From: Herbaspirillum rubrisubalbicans
GTDB taxonomy: Bacteria; Pseudomonadota; Gammaproteobacteria; Burkholderiales; Burkholderiaceae_D
Length of the DNA: 64,000 nucleotides
Direction: 5' to 3'
Assembly: GCF_003719195.1 (NCBI RefSeq)
Contig: NZ_CP024996.1
Location: 4,340,001-4,404,000, forward strand
Below are positions 1-9,701 of the stretch, piece by piece (position 1 is the stretch's first letter; each line of letters begins with the position of its first letter). The notes under the pieces were generated by a model. It was not told where the DNA came from, did no database searches, and saw only the letters and a list, made by a program, of their open reading frames with translations. The translations under genes were made by a program, and so were the position numbers.

Positions 1-2856
1 GACATCTGGCTGGCGCCCAAGCAAGGCACCGACGCCGCCCTGGCTATGGCCATGGGCCACGTGGTGCTCAAGGAATTCCACCAGGCCCGGCCCTCGGCCT
101 ACTTCCGTTCCTACGTCAAGCAATACACCGACATGCCCATGCTGGTGCGGCTGGTACAGCGCGACGGCCACTACCTGCCGGATCACCTGCTGCGTGCCTC
201 GCAATTGCCGGACCAGCTTGAAGAAGCCAACAATGCCGACTGGAAGTCGCTGACCATCGATGCCAGCACCGGCCAGATCGTCGCCCCCAACGGCTCCATT
301 GGCTACCGCTGGGGCGAAGGCCAGGTCAATGACGGCGCCAAGGTCGGCCGCTGGAACCTGGAAAGCCGCGATGGCCATTCGGGCCGCGAGATCGACCCGC
401 TGCTCTCGCTGGTGGCGCAGCACGATGAAGTGGTCACGGTCGCCTTCAACTACTTCGGCGGCGACGATGCCCAGCCGCTGGCGCTGCGCCAAGTGCCGGT
501 GCGCCACGTGCGCCTGGCCGATGGCAGCACCGCGCTGGTGGCGACCGTGCATGACTTGATGATGGCCAACTACGGCGTCGACCAAGGCCTGGGCGGGGAG
601 ATTGCCCGCAGCTACGATGACGATGTGCCCTACACCCCGGCCTGGCAGGAAAAGCATACCGGCGTCAAACGCGAACTGGTGATTCAGGTGGCGCGCGAAT
701 TCGCCCAGAATGCCCACGACACCCAGGGCAAGAGCATGGTCATCGTCGGTGCGGCGCTGAACCACTGGTACCACAACGACATGATCTATCGCGGCATCAT
801 CAACCTGCTGATGATGTGCGGCTGCATCGGCAAGTCCGGTGGCGGTTGGGCGCATTACGTGGGACAGGAAAAGCTGCGTCCGCAGTTCGGCTGGGCACCG
901 CTGGCCTTCGCCACCGACTGGGTGCGCCCGCCGCGCCAGATGAATGGCACCAGCTTCTTCTATGCCCATACCAGCCAGTGGCGCCATGAAAAGCTGGGTA
1001 TCGATGAAATCGTCGCGCCCACGGCGGACAAGGACAAGCTGTCCTCCATGAGCATGATCGACATGAACGCCAAGTCCGAACGCATGGGCTGGCTGCCCTC
1101 GGCCCCGCAACTGGAAACCAATCCGCTGGACATCTGCGACAACGCCCGCGCCATGGGCCAGACGCCGCAGGATTACCTCAAGGAAGCGCTCAAGTCGGGC
1201 ACCGTCAACATGAGCTGCGACGACCCCGACAACCCGAAGAACTTCCCGCGCAACATGTTCGTCTGGCGCTCCAACATCCTGGGCAGTTCAGGCAAGGGAC
1301 ACGAGTATTTCCTGAAATATCTGCTGGGTACCCAGAACGCCCTGTTCGACAACCCCGACGAAGCCATCAAACCCAGTGAGGTCAAGTACCGCGAGCAAGC
1401 CGCCGAAGGCAAGCTGGACCTGCTGGTGACGCTGGACTTCCGCATGAGCACCACCTGCCTGTACGCCGACATCGTACTGCCCACCGCCACCTGGTATGAA
1501 AAGGATGACCTGAACACTTCCGACATGCATCCCTTCATCCATCCGTTGTCCGAAGCGGTGCAGCCGCTGTGGGAGAGCAAGACCGACTGGGAAATCTACA
1601 AGGGCATCGCCAAAAAATTCAGCGAGATCGGTGGTGACTATCTCGGCACCCGCAGCGACATCGTGCTGCAACCGCTGATGCACGACACTCCGGCCGAACT
1701 GGGCCAGCCCTTCGAACCCAAGGACTGGAAGAAGGGTGAATGCGACCTCATCCCTGGCAAGACCGCCCCCAACTTCGTGGTGGTGGAACGCAACTACAAG
1801 GATATCTACAAGAAATTCACCTCGATCGGTCCGCTGCTGGACAAGCTGGGCAACGGCGGCAAGGGCATCAACTGGCAGACCGGCCATGAAGTGGGCGAAC
1901 TGGCTGCCCTGAACAAGCGCGTCACCGAACCCGGCGTGAGCCAGGGCCGGCCGCGCCTAGACAGTGCGATCGATGCCTGCGAGATGATCCTTTCCTTCGC
2001 GCCGGAAACCAATGGTCACGTCGCCGTCAAGGCTTGGGAAGCGCTGGGCAAGATCACCGGGCGCGACCACACGCACCTGGCGGTCGGGCGCGAACACGAC
2101 AAGATCCGTTTCCGAGACGTACAGGCGCAGCCACGCAAGATCATCTCGGCGCCCACCTGGTCTGGCCTGGAATCGGAAGAAGTCAGCTACAACGCCGGCT
2201 ATACCAACGTGCATGAACTGATCCCCTGGCGCACCCTCACCGGCCGCCAGCAGTTCTACCAGGATCACCGCTGGATGCTGGATTTCGGCGAAGGCCTGTG
2301 CGTCTACAAGCCGGCCGTCGATACCAAGACGGTAGCGCCGATGCTCAACCGCCAGCCCAATGGCGAAAAGGAGATCGTGCTCAACTTCCTCACGCCGCAC
2401 CAGAAGTGGGGCATCCACTCCACCTATTCGGACAACCTGCGCATGTTGACCTTGAGTCGCGGCGGGCCGCACGTGTGGATCTCGGAAGACGATGCCAAAG
2501 CGGCCGGCCTGGTGGACAACGACTGGGTGGAAGTCTTCAACAGCAACGGCACGCTGACCGCGCGCGTGGTGGTGAGCCAGCGCATCCCGGGCGGCATGTG
2601 CCTGATGTATCACGCGCAGGAAAAGATCGTGAATACCCCCGGTGCGCAACTGAGCGGCAAGCGCGGCGGCATCCACAACTCGGTCACGCGGGCGGTGCTC
2701 AAACCCACCCACATGATCGGCGGCTATGCGCAACTGTCGTATGGCTTCAACTACTACGGCACGGTGGGCAGCAACCGCGATGAATTCATCGTATTGCGCA
2801 AGATGAACAAGGTGGACTGGCTGGATGGCCGCAAGCAAGAAAGGACTGCATCATGA
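1..2856 (+). CDS. narG: Respiratory nitrate reductase alpha subunit NarG, 5'-truncated by window edge
   Basis: This is the catalytic subunit of the membrane-bound NarGHI complex, which reduces nitrate to nitrite at a bis-MGD molybdenum site facing the cytoplasm. The reading frame is open from base 1, so the gene starts upstream of the window. About 951 C-terminal residues are present, against roughly 1240 in the family; the N-terminal [4Fe-4S] region is missing. The visible part includes the molybdopterin oxidoreductase body and the C-terminal molydopterin-dinucleotide-binding domain (around HMIGGYAQLSYGFNYYGT). The stop overlaps the narH start by 4 bp (ATGA), so translation is probably coupled. 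Narrow confusion with nxrA is possible in principle, but the narHJI-moaA-narXL neighbourhood makes nitrate reduction far more likely. Confidence 0.97.
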   Translation, partial: DIWLAPKQGTDAALAMAMGHVVLKEFHQARPSAYFRSYVKQYTDMPMLVRLVQRDGHYLPDHLLRASQLPDQLEEANNADWKSLTIDASTGQIVAPNGSIGYRWGEGQVNDGAKVGRWNLESRDGHSGREIDPLLSLVAQHDEVVTVAFNYFGGDDAQPLALRQVPVRHVRLADGSTALVATVHDLMMANYGVDQGLGGEIARSYDDDVPYTPAWQEKHTGVKRELVIQVAREFAQNAHDTQGKSMVIVGAALNHWYHNDMIYRGIINLLMMCGCIGKSGGGWAHYVGQEKLRPQFGWAPLAFATDWVRPPRQMNGTSFFYAHTSQWRHEKLGIDEIVAPTADKDKLSSMSMIDMNAKSERMGWLPSAPQLETNPLDICDNARAMGQTPQDYLKEALKSGTVNMSCDDPDNPKNFPRNMFVWRSNILGSSGKGHEYFLKYLLGTQNALFDNPDEAIKPSEVKYREQAAEGKLDLLVTLDFRMSTTCLYADIVLPTATWYEKDDLNTSDMHPFIHPLSEAVQPLWESKTDWEIYKGIAKKFSEIGGDYLGTRSDIVLQPLMHDTPAELGQPFEPKDWKKGECDLIPGKTAPNFVVVERNYKDIYKKFTSIGPLLDKLGNGGKGINWQTGHEVGELAALNKRVTEPGVSQGRPRLDSAIDACEMILSFAPETNGHVAVKAWEALGKITGRDHTHLAVGREHDKIRFRDVQAQPRKIISAPTWSGLESEEVSYNAGYTNVHELIPWRTLTGRQQFYQDHRWMLDFGEGLCVYKPAVDTKTVAPMLNRQPNGEKEIVLNFLTPHQKWGIHSTYSDNLRMLTLSRGGPHVWISEDDAKAAGLVDNDWVEVFNSNGTLTARVVVSQRIPGGMCLMYHAQEKIVNTPGAQLSGKRGGIHNSVTRAVLKPTHMIGGYAQLSYGFNYYGTVGSNRDEFIVLRKMNKVDWLDGRKQERTAS

Positions 2857-4406
2857 GAATTCGCGCACAAGTGGGCATGGTGCTCAACCTGGACAAGTGC
2901 ATCGGTTGCCACACCTGCTCGGTGACCTGCAAGAACGTCTGGACCAGCCGCGATGGCGTGGAATACGCCTGGTTCAACAATGTCGAGACCAAGCCTGGCA
3001 TCGGTTATCCAAAGCAATGGGAAAACCAGAAGAAGTGGAACGGCGGCTGGCTGCGCAATGCCAGCGGCAAGCTGGAACCGAAACAGGGTGGCCGCGTGCG
3101 CATCCTGGCCAATCTGTTCGCCAACCCCAACCTGCCGGCCATCGACGATTACTACGAACCCTTCACCTACGACTACGAGCACCTGCAAAAGGCCCCGCTA
3201 ATGGCCACCCCGCCGACGGCGCGGCCGGTGTCGGTACTGACCGGCAAGAAGATGGACAAGATCACCTGGGGCCCCAACTGGGAAGACGACCTCGGTGGCG
3301 AATTCAGCGCGCGCAGCAAGGATGCCCTCTTCGAAGGGGTGCAGAAGGAAATGCACAGCACCTTCGAATCGACCTTCATGATGTATCTGCCGCGCCTGTG
3401 CGAACACTGCCTGAATCCGGCCTGCGTGGCCTCCTGCCCCTCGGGTTCGATCTACAAGCGCGAGGATGACGGCATCGTGCTGGTGGACCAGGACAAGTGC
3501 CGTGGGTGGCGTATGTGCATCTCCGGCTGCCCCTACAAGAAGATTTATTACAACTGGAGCTCCGGCAAGGCCGAGAAATGCACCTTCTGCTATCCACGCA
3601 TCGAAGCCGGCCAACCTACCGTGTGCTCAGAAACCTGCGTGGGCCGTATCCGCTACCTCGGCGTGCTGCTCTACGACGCCGACAAGATCGAAGCCGCCGC
3701 CTCGGTGGCCGATGAGCAGAACCTGTACCAGGCGCAACTGGACTGCTTCCTCGATCCGCACGACCCGGCCGTGATCGCCGAGGCGCGGCGCCAGGGCATT
3801 GCCGAGAGCTGGCTGGAGTCGGCCCGCAGATCGCCGGTGTACAAGATGGCGCTGCAATGGAAGATCGCCTTCCCGCTGCACCCGGAATACCGCACCCTGC
3901 CGATGGTCTGGTACGTACCGCCGCTGTCACCCATCCAGAAGGCCGCCGAGGCCGGTCACATGGGCATGACCGGCATCATTCCCGATGTGAAGTCGCTGCG
4001 CATTCCGGTGCGCTACCTGGCCAACCTGCTGACCGCCGGCAAGGAGGCGCCGATCCTGAGCGCGCTCGAACGCCTGCTGGCCATGCGCGCCTACAAGCGT
4101 GCCGAGACCGTGCACGGCCAGAAAGATGAGGCCGTGCTGCAACAGGTCGGCTTGACCCCGGCCGAGGTCGAGGACATGTACCAGACCCTGGCCATCGCCA
4201 ACTATGAAGACCGCTTCGTGGTGCCGTCCTCGCACAAGGAAATGGTGGAAGACAGCTTCAACGACAAGGGCAGTTGCGGCTTCACCTTCGGCAATGGCTG
4301 CTCGGGCGGGGTCTCGGACGGCAGCCTGTTCGGCAAGAAACCGCAAGGCAGCGTGATCTTCGTGGATATGCCCAAGTCGCGCAAGAAGACCGCCCTCACC
4401 GAATGA
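2853..4406 (+). CDS. narH: Respiratory nitrate reductase beta subunit NarH
   Basis: This iron-sulfur subunit carries electrons from NarI heme to NarG. At 517 residues it has the usual length. Four ferredoxin-like cysteine groups are visible: CIGCHTCSVTC near residue 16, CEHC..CVASC near 184, CRGWRMCISGC near 217, and CTFC..CSETC near 243. In the third group a Trp replaces the second Cys, which in known NarH proteins gives one [3Fe-4S] cluster beside three [4Fe-4S]. The start overlaps the narG stop (ATGA). The narJ start follows 14 bp after the stop. Confidence 0.97.
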   Translation: MRIRAQVGMVLNLDKCIGCHTCSVTCKNVWTSRDGVEYAWFNNVETKPGIGYPKQWENQKKWNGGWLRNASGKLEPKQGGRVRILANLFANPNLPAIDDYYEPFTYDYEHLQKAPLMATPPTARPVSVLTGKKMDKITWGPNWEDDLGGEFSARSKDALFEGVQKEMHSTFESTFMMYLPRLCEHCLNPACVASCPSGSIYKREDDGIVLVDQDKCRGWRMCISGCPYKKIYYNWSSGKAEKCTFCYPRIEAGQPTVCSETCVGRIRYLGVLLYDADKIEAAASVADEQNLYQAQLDCFLDPHDPAVIAEARRQGIAESWLESARRSPVYKMALQWKIAFPLHPEYRTLPMVWYVPPLSPIQKAAEAGHMGMTGIIPDVKSLRIPVRYLANLLTAGKEAPILSALERLLAMRAYKRAETVHGQKDEAVLQQVGLTPAEVEDMYQTLAIANYEDRFVVPSSHKEMVEDSFNDKGSCGFTFGNGCSGGVSDGSLFGKKPQGSVIFVDMPKSRKKTALTE

Positions 4407-4420
4407 ACGGAGACCACACC

Positions 4421-5116
4421 ATGTCCAAGCAACTTCACCCGGCTGCCGAGACCGCCAAGCTGTATCGCATCCTCTCGGCGCTGATGAGCTATCCGCAAGC
4501 GGACCTGATTGCGGCCCTGCCCGAGATCGGCTTGGCAGTGCAAGCCGAACCGACCCACCGGAGCGCCTTGCAGCCGCTGCTGGATCATCTGGCCGGTACG
4601 CCCCTGATCGACTTGCAGGAAGCTTATGTCGATACCTTCGACCGTAGCCATGCGCTCTCGCTGCATCTGTTCGAGCACATCCATGGCGAAAGCCGCGACC
4701 GTGGCCAGGCCATGGTCGATCTGCTGGAGGAATATCGCGCCCATGGCATGGAACCGGCCGCGAACGAACTGCCCGATTACGTGCCGCTGTTCCTGGAATT
4801 CCTGAGCCTGCTGGAACCGGCCGCGGCCGAGAAACTGCTGGGCGAAGCCATTCACGTGCTGGCCGCCATCGGCCTGCGCTTGCAGAAGCGGGAGCACCCC
4901 TACTCCAGCCTGTTCCTGCTGCTGACCACCCTGACCGAGGTCGAACCCCGCGAACAGGACGAACCACCGGTGCGCGACATGGATGAAGCCATGGAAGTCT
5001 TCGGCCCTGGTGCCGATGGCGTGGAACCACTGCTCAAACCGGCCATGGGCGGGGTGCAGCCGCTGCATTTCCATCCCCGGCCAGCGGCCAGACCGGCCAG
5101 CCAGAGCAGTCATTGA
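4421..5116 (+). CDS. narJ: Nitrate reductase assembly chaperone NarJ
   Basis: NarJ is a cytoplasmic TorD-family chaperone that binds apo-NarG and helps insert the molybdenum cofactor before docking on NarI; it is not part of the final enzyme. The 231-residue helical protein contains the family pattern around DTFDRSHALSLHLFEHIHGE. An upstream in-frame ATG at 4403 overlaps the narH stop, but 4421 is preferred because GGAG lies about 8 bases before it. The C-terminus is Pro/Ala rich (HPRPAARPASQSS) and looks disordered. It lies between narH and narI, as in typical nar operons. Confidence 0.95.
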   Translation: MSKQLHPAAETAKLYRILSALMSYPQADLIAALPEIGLAVQAEPTHRSALQPLLDHLAGTPLIDLQEAYVDTFDRSHALSLHLFEHIHGESRDRGQAMVDLLEEYRAHGMEPAANELPDYVPLFLEFLSLLEPAAAEKLLGEAIHVLAAIGLRLQKREHPYSSLFLLLTTLTEVEPREQDEPPVRDMDEAMEVFGPGADGVEPLLKPAMGGVQPLHFHPRPAARPASQSSH

Positions 5117-5153
5117 GCCCAGTCCATCCAATCGCCTGAATCGGGAGATCATC

Positions 5154-5837
5154 ATGAATTACCTGCATCAATTCCTCTACGGAATCTATCCCTACATCGC
5201 GCTGGTCGTGTTCCTGCTGGGCAGCCTGGTGCGCTTCGAGCGCGAGCAGTACACCTGGAAGAGCGACTCTTCGCAACTGCTGCACGCCGGTCGTCTGCGG
5301 CTGGGCAATCTCCTGTTCCATGTGGGCGTACTGGGACTGTTCTTCGGTCACTTGGTGGGCTTGCTCACCCCGGTGGCGGTGTGGGATGCCATTGGTGTCA
5401 CGCACAGCTTCAAGCAAGCGGTAGCCATGCTCGCCGGCGGCGTGTTCGGCACGCTCTGCCTGCTGGGCTTGCTGATCCTGATCCACCGCCGCTGGACCGA
5501 TGCGCGCATCGCCGCCGTCACCCGTCCGTCCGACAAGCTCCTGCTGCTGTGGCTGCTGGTCACGCTGGGGCTGGGCTTGTCCACCATCGCCGAATCGGCC
5601 CAGCATCGCGATGGTCACATGATGGTGCTGCTGATGACCTGGGCCCAGCACATCATCACCCTGCGCGGCGATGCGGCCAGCTTCATCGAGGCAGCACCGC
5701 TGCTGTTCAAGCTACACCTCTTCATGGGACTCACGCTCTTCGTGATCTTCCCCTTCACGCGGCTGGTGCACGTTTGGAGCGGCTTTGCTTCGGTCACCTA
5801 TCTGGGCCGCGCCTGGCAACTGGTGCGTCCGCGCTGA
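5154..5837 (+). CDS. narI: Respiratory nitrate reductase gamma subunit NarI
   Basis: NarI is the membrane cytochrome b subunit that oxidises quinol and passes electrons to NarH. It has 227 residues with about five hydrophobic segments. His residues suited to two b-type hemes occur in the second segment (HVGVLGLFFGHLVG) and near the C-terminus (KLHLFMGLTLFVIFPFTRLVHVW). The start at 5154 is preceded by GGGAG about 8 bases upstream. It is the last structural gene of the complex; a parvulin gene starts 15 bp later, so that gene is probably co-transcribed. Confidence 0.96.
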   Translation: MNYLHQFLYGIYPYIALVVFLLGSLVRFEREQYTWKSDSSQLLHAGRLRLGNLLFHVGVLGLFFGHLVGLLTPVAVWDAIGVTHSFKQAVAMLAGGVFGTLCLLGLLILIHRRWTDARIAAVTRPSDKLLLLWLLVTLGLGLSTIAESAQHRDGHMMVLLMTWAQHIITLRGDAASFIEAAPLLFKLHLFMGLTLFVIFPFTRLVHVWSGFASVTYLGRAWQLVRPR

Positions 5838-5852
5838 ACCAGGAGAATCACC

Positions 5853-6599
5853 ATGCCCGTAATCGTCAACGAATACGAACTGAGCGACGCCGAGATGGCG
5901 CAGGAACTCGCTGCCCGCGCCGAAGAAGAAGCTGATCTGCACGCGGCCATGACCACGCTGGTGCTGCGCCGGCTGTTGCTGGAACAGGCACAGCAACTGG
6001 GCCTGGAACAAGACGACGAAGACGCCCGCATCGAAGCCCTGCTGCAACGCGAAGTCCATGCACCGCTGCCGGACGAGGAAGAATGCCGACGCCACTACCA
6101 GGCCGCGCCGGACCGCTTCCGTGTGGGCGCACTGGCTGAGGTCAGCCATATCCTGTTCCAGGTCACCGAAGGAGTGGACCTGGCGGCATTGCGCCTACAC
6201 GCCGAATCGGTCTTGGCCGAATCGCTGGCGCAACCGCAGCGCTTCGCGGAATTGGCTGTGATCAACTCCAACTGTCCCTCCGGCGCCCAGGGCGGCAGCC
6301 TGGGGCAGATCACGCGCGGCGCCTGCGTGCCTGAATTCGAGAAGGCCGTCTTCGCTGCCCAGGCCGGCGCCATCCTCCCGCGTCTGGTGGAAAGCCGCTT
6401 CGGCCTGCACATCGTCCAGCTTGGCCGCAAATTCGACGGCCAGGCTCTGCCCTTCGAGGCCGTGCGCGAGAACATCGCCCAGGCCCTGCAACGCGCCAGC
6501 TTCGACCGCGCCGTGCGTCAGTACCTGCAATTACTGGTCGGCCGCGCCCGCATCTCCGGCATCGACCTGCCGGGCACCGGTACGCCGCTGGTGCAATGA
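5853..6599 (+). CDS. Parvulin-type peptidyl-prolyl isomerase linked to nitrate reductase
   Basis: The 248-residue protein has a helical N-terminal half (about 1-90) and a parvulin/PpiC domain (about 95-205, with VSHILFQV, CPSGAQGGSLGQI and LVESRFGLHIVQL). There is no signal peptide or membrane segment, so it should be cytoplasmic, like NifM-type assistants rather than periplasmic SurA or PpiD. It sits 15 bp after narI and 16 bp before moaA. This placement suggests a role in folding or maturing the nitrate reductase subunits; that role is inference. Family assignment is firm, the exact substrate is not. Confidence 0.88.
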   Translation: MPVIVNEYELSDAEMAQELAARAEEEADLHAAMTTLVLRRLLLEQAQQLGLEQDDEDARIEALLQREVHAPLPDEEECRRHYQAAPDRFRVGALAEVSHILFQVTEGVDLAALRLHAESVLAESLAQPQRFAELAVINSNCPSGAQGGSLGQITRGACVPEFEKAVFAAQAGAILPRLVESRFGLHIVQLGRKFDGQALPFEAVRENIAQALQRASFDRAVRQYLQLLVGRARISGIDLPGTGTPLVQ

Positions 6600-6615
6600 C
6601 ACTGACTGAATCATC

Positions 6616-7623
6616 ATGTCCTTCCCCCCTTTACCTACCGACCGGCCGGCGCTGCAAGACCGCTTCGGCCGCCGCATCAGCTATGTCCGGCTGTCGGTCA
6701 CCGATCGCTGTGACCTGCGCTGCAGCTACTGTATGCCCAAGGGTTTTAACGGCTTCGAGGAGCCGGCCAATTGGCTCAGTTTCGATGAGATCAGCCGCGT
6801 CATCGGCGCCTTCGCCCGGCCGGGCGTGGGCCGGGTACGGCTGACCGGGGGCGAGCCGCTGTTGCGACGCCACTTGCCGATGCTGGCAGCGCAACTGTCG
6901 GCACTGCCAGGGGTGGAGGAATTATCCCTGTCCACCAATGCCACGCAGATGCACAAGCACGCCCAGGACTTGCGCGCGGCGGGCGTGACGCGCATCAACG
7001 TCAGCCTGGATAGCCTGGAGCGCGCCTGCGTCACCCGCATCACCGGGCGCGACAGCCTGGGGAACGTCATGGCCGGATTGGCTGCAGCCAAGGCGGCGGG
7101 CTTTGCACCCATCAAGGTCAACATGGTGGTACTGCGCGGCGTCAATGAAGCAGAAATCCCGCGCATGGCCGAGTTCTGCTTCGAACAAGGGTTCATCCTG
7201 CGCCTGATCGAGGCCATGCCCATGGGCCAGACCGGGCGCCACAGCGGCACCGTCGATATCGGCCCGATCCGCGAGCAACTGGTGGCGCGCTTCGGCCTGC
7301 AACCGCTGGCCGCCGAACTGGGCGGCGGGCCGGCGCGCTACTGGCAGCGCGCCGATGGTGACGGGGCCATCGGATTCATCTCGCCCATCAGCCAGCATTT
7401 CTGCGCCACTTGCAACCGCGTGCGCGTGTCGGTGGATGGCACGCTCTACCTCTGCCTGGGCCAGGAGGCGCGCGTCGAGCTGCGTCCCCTGCTGCGTGCC
7501 GGGATCGATGATGCGGGCCTGGAAGAGGCCATCCGCCTGGCCATCGAACTGAAACCGGAACGCCATGAATTCCAGGAACAGCCGCACAAGATCATTCGTT
7601 TCATGTCCCAGACCGGGGGCTGA
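6616..7623 (+). CDS. moaA: GTP 3',8-cyclase MoaA (radical SAM, molybdenum cofactor synthesis)
   Basis: MoaA carries out the first step of molybdopterin synthesis, converting GTP to 3',8-cyclo-GTP, which MoaC turns into cPMP. The 335-residue protein has the radical SAM motif CDLRCSYC near residue 33, a second C-terminal Fe-S site (CATCNRVRVS..CLG near 258-277), and ends in Gly-Gly as expected for active MoaA. Its position inside the nar cluster fits a need for Mo cofactor when nitrate reductase is made. Other moa genes are not in the window, so this may be an extra copy dedicated to nitrate respiration (inference). Confidence 0.95.
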   Translation: MSFPPLPTDRPALQDRFGRRISYVRLSVTDRCDLRCSYCMPKGFNGFEEPANWLSFDEISRVIGAFARPGVGRVRLTGGEPLLRRHLPMLAAQLSALPGVEELSLSTNATQMHKHAQDLRAAGVTRINVSLDSLERACVTRITGRDSLGNVMAGLAAAKAAGFAPIKVNMVVLRGVNEAEIPRMAEFCFEQGFILRLIEAMPMGQTGRHSGTVDIGPIREQLVARFGLQPLAAELGGGPARYWQRADGDGAIGFISPISQHFCATCNRVRVSVDGTLYLCLGQEARVELRPLLRAGIDDAGLEEAIRLAIELKPERHEFQEQPHKIIRFMSQTGG

Positions 7624-7731
7624 AGCGCAGGAGCAAGACCGCACAAAAAGTGCAGGAAAATTGACTTGCCCCCCGTGATTTTCACCCCGCGAAGGCATAG
7701 ACTGCCTGCTCGCCCGCCGCCCGGAACCGCC

Positions 7732-9666
7732 ATGCCCTCTCCTGCCGCCCCGCTGCTACCCTTGCCGCCCCACAAGCGGCTGACCTTCCGCATCCTGCTG
7801 ATGACCCTGGTCGGCCTGGGCCTGACCATGACGGCCATCGGCTATACCCTGCTACTGTCCTGGCAACTGGAAGGCGGCGGTACCGTCATCAACGAAGCCG
7901 GCAGCCTGCGGATGCGCTCCTACCAACTGGGACTGGCGCTGGAACACCAACAGGCGCGTGACACTGTGCAGCACGATATCGAGCGCTTCAGCCAGATCCT
8001 GGCGATGTTGCAGACCGGGCAAACCGGACAGCCCAGCTTCGTGCCATCACGCGGCCCCATCCATGAGCAATTGCTGCAGGTACAAGGCCAGTGGCAACAA
8101 CGTATGCAAGTCCACGCCAGGGATGTGTTGCAGGCGGACGATGCTCAGCAACGCCAGCAGGCGCTGGCGCAATACCTGCAGGAGCTGCCCGATTTCGTGG
8201 GCGAGATCAATCTGCTGGTGGCCCTAGTGGAAGCCGACCTGGCCGGCAAGACCACCTGGCTGCGGCTGTGCCAGACGGCGCTGATCTTCCTGGCGCTGGC
8301 CGCCAGCATCGCCGTGCTGTACCTGCTCTACCTGTGGATCGTCGGCCCCGTGCGGCGCTTGCAGGTGGGTATTGCACGCATGTCGCAAAACGACCTGGAC
8401 GTGCGGCTGGCCATCGACAGCGAAGATGAGTTCGGTCAACTGGCGCGCGGCTTCAACCAGATGGCCGATCACGTGCAGGGGGTACACCGCACGCTGGAAG
8501 AACGGGTGGCGGACAAAACCGCACGCCTGCGCGAGCAGAATGAAGAAGTCGGCACGCTCTATGAAATCACCGACTTCCTCTCCGGGGCGCATGCCATCGA
8601 GGCCCTGTGCAGCGGCTTCCTGCGCCGCATCATGCAACGCATCCAGGCCGATGGCGGCACGGTGCGCATCCTCGATGAACGCGGCAACCTGTATATCGCG
8701 GTGCATGAGGGCATTTCCGAACGCATCATCGATGAAGAACGTTGCCTCAAGGTCGGCGATTGCCTGTGCGGGACCGCGACCTCGCAGGGCATCATCCTGG
8801 TGCGCGACTTCCGCGAACTGGACCAGCAGCGCCGCTATCGCTGCCAGGAAGAAGGCGCGGTATCGCTGGGCATCTTCCAGATCCAGGTGCGCGAACAGGT
8901 CATCGGCAGCTTTTCGCTGCATTTCTCGCGCGAACGCCATATCAGCGAAGAAGAACGCCGGCTGTTGGAAACCCTGGGCCGGCACCTGGGCTCGGCCATC
9001 GAAAACCAGCGCCTGATTGCGCGCGAAAAGGAATTCGCGGTTTCCCACGAGCGCAACCTGATGGCCCAAGGCCTGCACGACAGCATTGCCCAGGGCTTGA
9101 ACTTCCTGAACCTGCAGGTGCAGATGCTGGAAGATTCGCTGGCCCGCGAAGACTTGGCCGAGATCCGCGACATCGCGCCCCTGCTGCGCGCCGGCGTGCA
9201 GGAAAACTATGAAGACGTGCGCGAGCTACTGTTGAACTTCCGCAGCCGCCTGCAGGACAGCGATCTGGAATCCGAGATGCGCAAAGCGGTCGAGAAACTG
9301 CAACGCCAGAGCGGCTTGCAGGGCGACATCGAGATTACCGGCGACGGCCCGCCGCTGGCGCCGGAGCAACAATTGCAGGTGCTGTTCATCCTGCAGGAAG
9401 CCCTGTCCAACATCCGCAAGCACGCCCAGGCCAGCCGGGTCAGGATCGAGGTCGACAATGGCCGCGACTTCTGCCTCACGGTCAGCGACGATGGCCACGG
9501 CTTCCAGCTCGACCAGGCGCGCGCAAAAGGTAGCGAACACGTGGGCTTGCGCATCATGCAGGAGCGCGCCGAACGGCTGGGCGCGCATCTGGACATCGCC
9601 AGCCAGCCCGGCGCCGGCACCCGCATCACCGTCAGGCTGATGCGTGAGGAACGCCTGGTAGCCTGA
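7732..9666 (+). CDS. narX: Nitrate/nitrite sensor histidine kinase NarX
   Basis: This is a membrane sensor kinase that binds periplasmic nitrate or nitrite and phosphorylates NarL. An N-terminal membrane segment (about 20-42) is followed by the ligand-binding P-box (NEAGSLRMRSYQL, about 52-64), a second segment (about 180-200), HAMP, a GAF-like region with several Cys, a HisKA_3 dimerisation domain with phosphoacceptor His in QGLHDSIAQGLNFL, and a C-terminal ATPase domain. It has 644 residues from ATG 7732. An in-frame TTG at 7666 would add 22 residues, but that extension is Pro/Arg rich and lacks a good ribosome site. narL follows 35 bp downstream. Confidence 0.94.
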   Translation: MPSPAAPLLPLPPHKRLTFRILLMTLVGLGLTMTAIGYTLLLSWQLEGGGTVINEAGSLRMRSYQLGLALEHQQARDTVQHDIERFSQILAMLQTGQTGQPSFVPSRGPIHEQLLQVQGQWQQRMQVHARDVLQADDAQQRQQALAQYLQELPDFVGEINLLVALVEADLAGKTTWLRLCQTALIFLALAASIAVLYLLYLWIVGPVRRLQVGIARMSQNDLDVRLAIDSEDEFGQLARGFNQMADHVQGVHRTLEERVADKTARLREQNEEVGTLYEITDFLSGAHAIEALCSGFLRRIMQRIQADGGTVRILDERGNLYIAVHEGISERIIDEERCLKVGDCLCGTATSQGIILVRDFRELDQQRRYRCQEEGAVSLGIFQIQVREQVIGSFSLHFSRERHISEEERRLLETLGRHLGSAIENQRLIAREKEFAVSHERNLMAQGLHDSIAQGLNFLNLQVQMLEDSLAREDLAEIRDIAPLLRAGVQENYEDVRELLLNFRSRLQDSDLESEMRKAVEKLQRQSGLQGDIEITGDGPPLAPEQQLQVLFILQEALSNIRKHAQASRVRIEVDNGRDFCLTVSDDGHGFQLDQARAKGSEHVGLRIMQERAERLGAHLDIASQPGAGTRITVRLMREERLVA

Positions 9667-9701
9667 GCGCAGTATCGAATTTTCAATGGAGCAGTCGCCG
9701 C

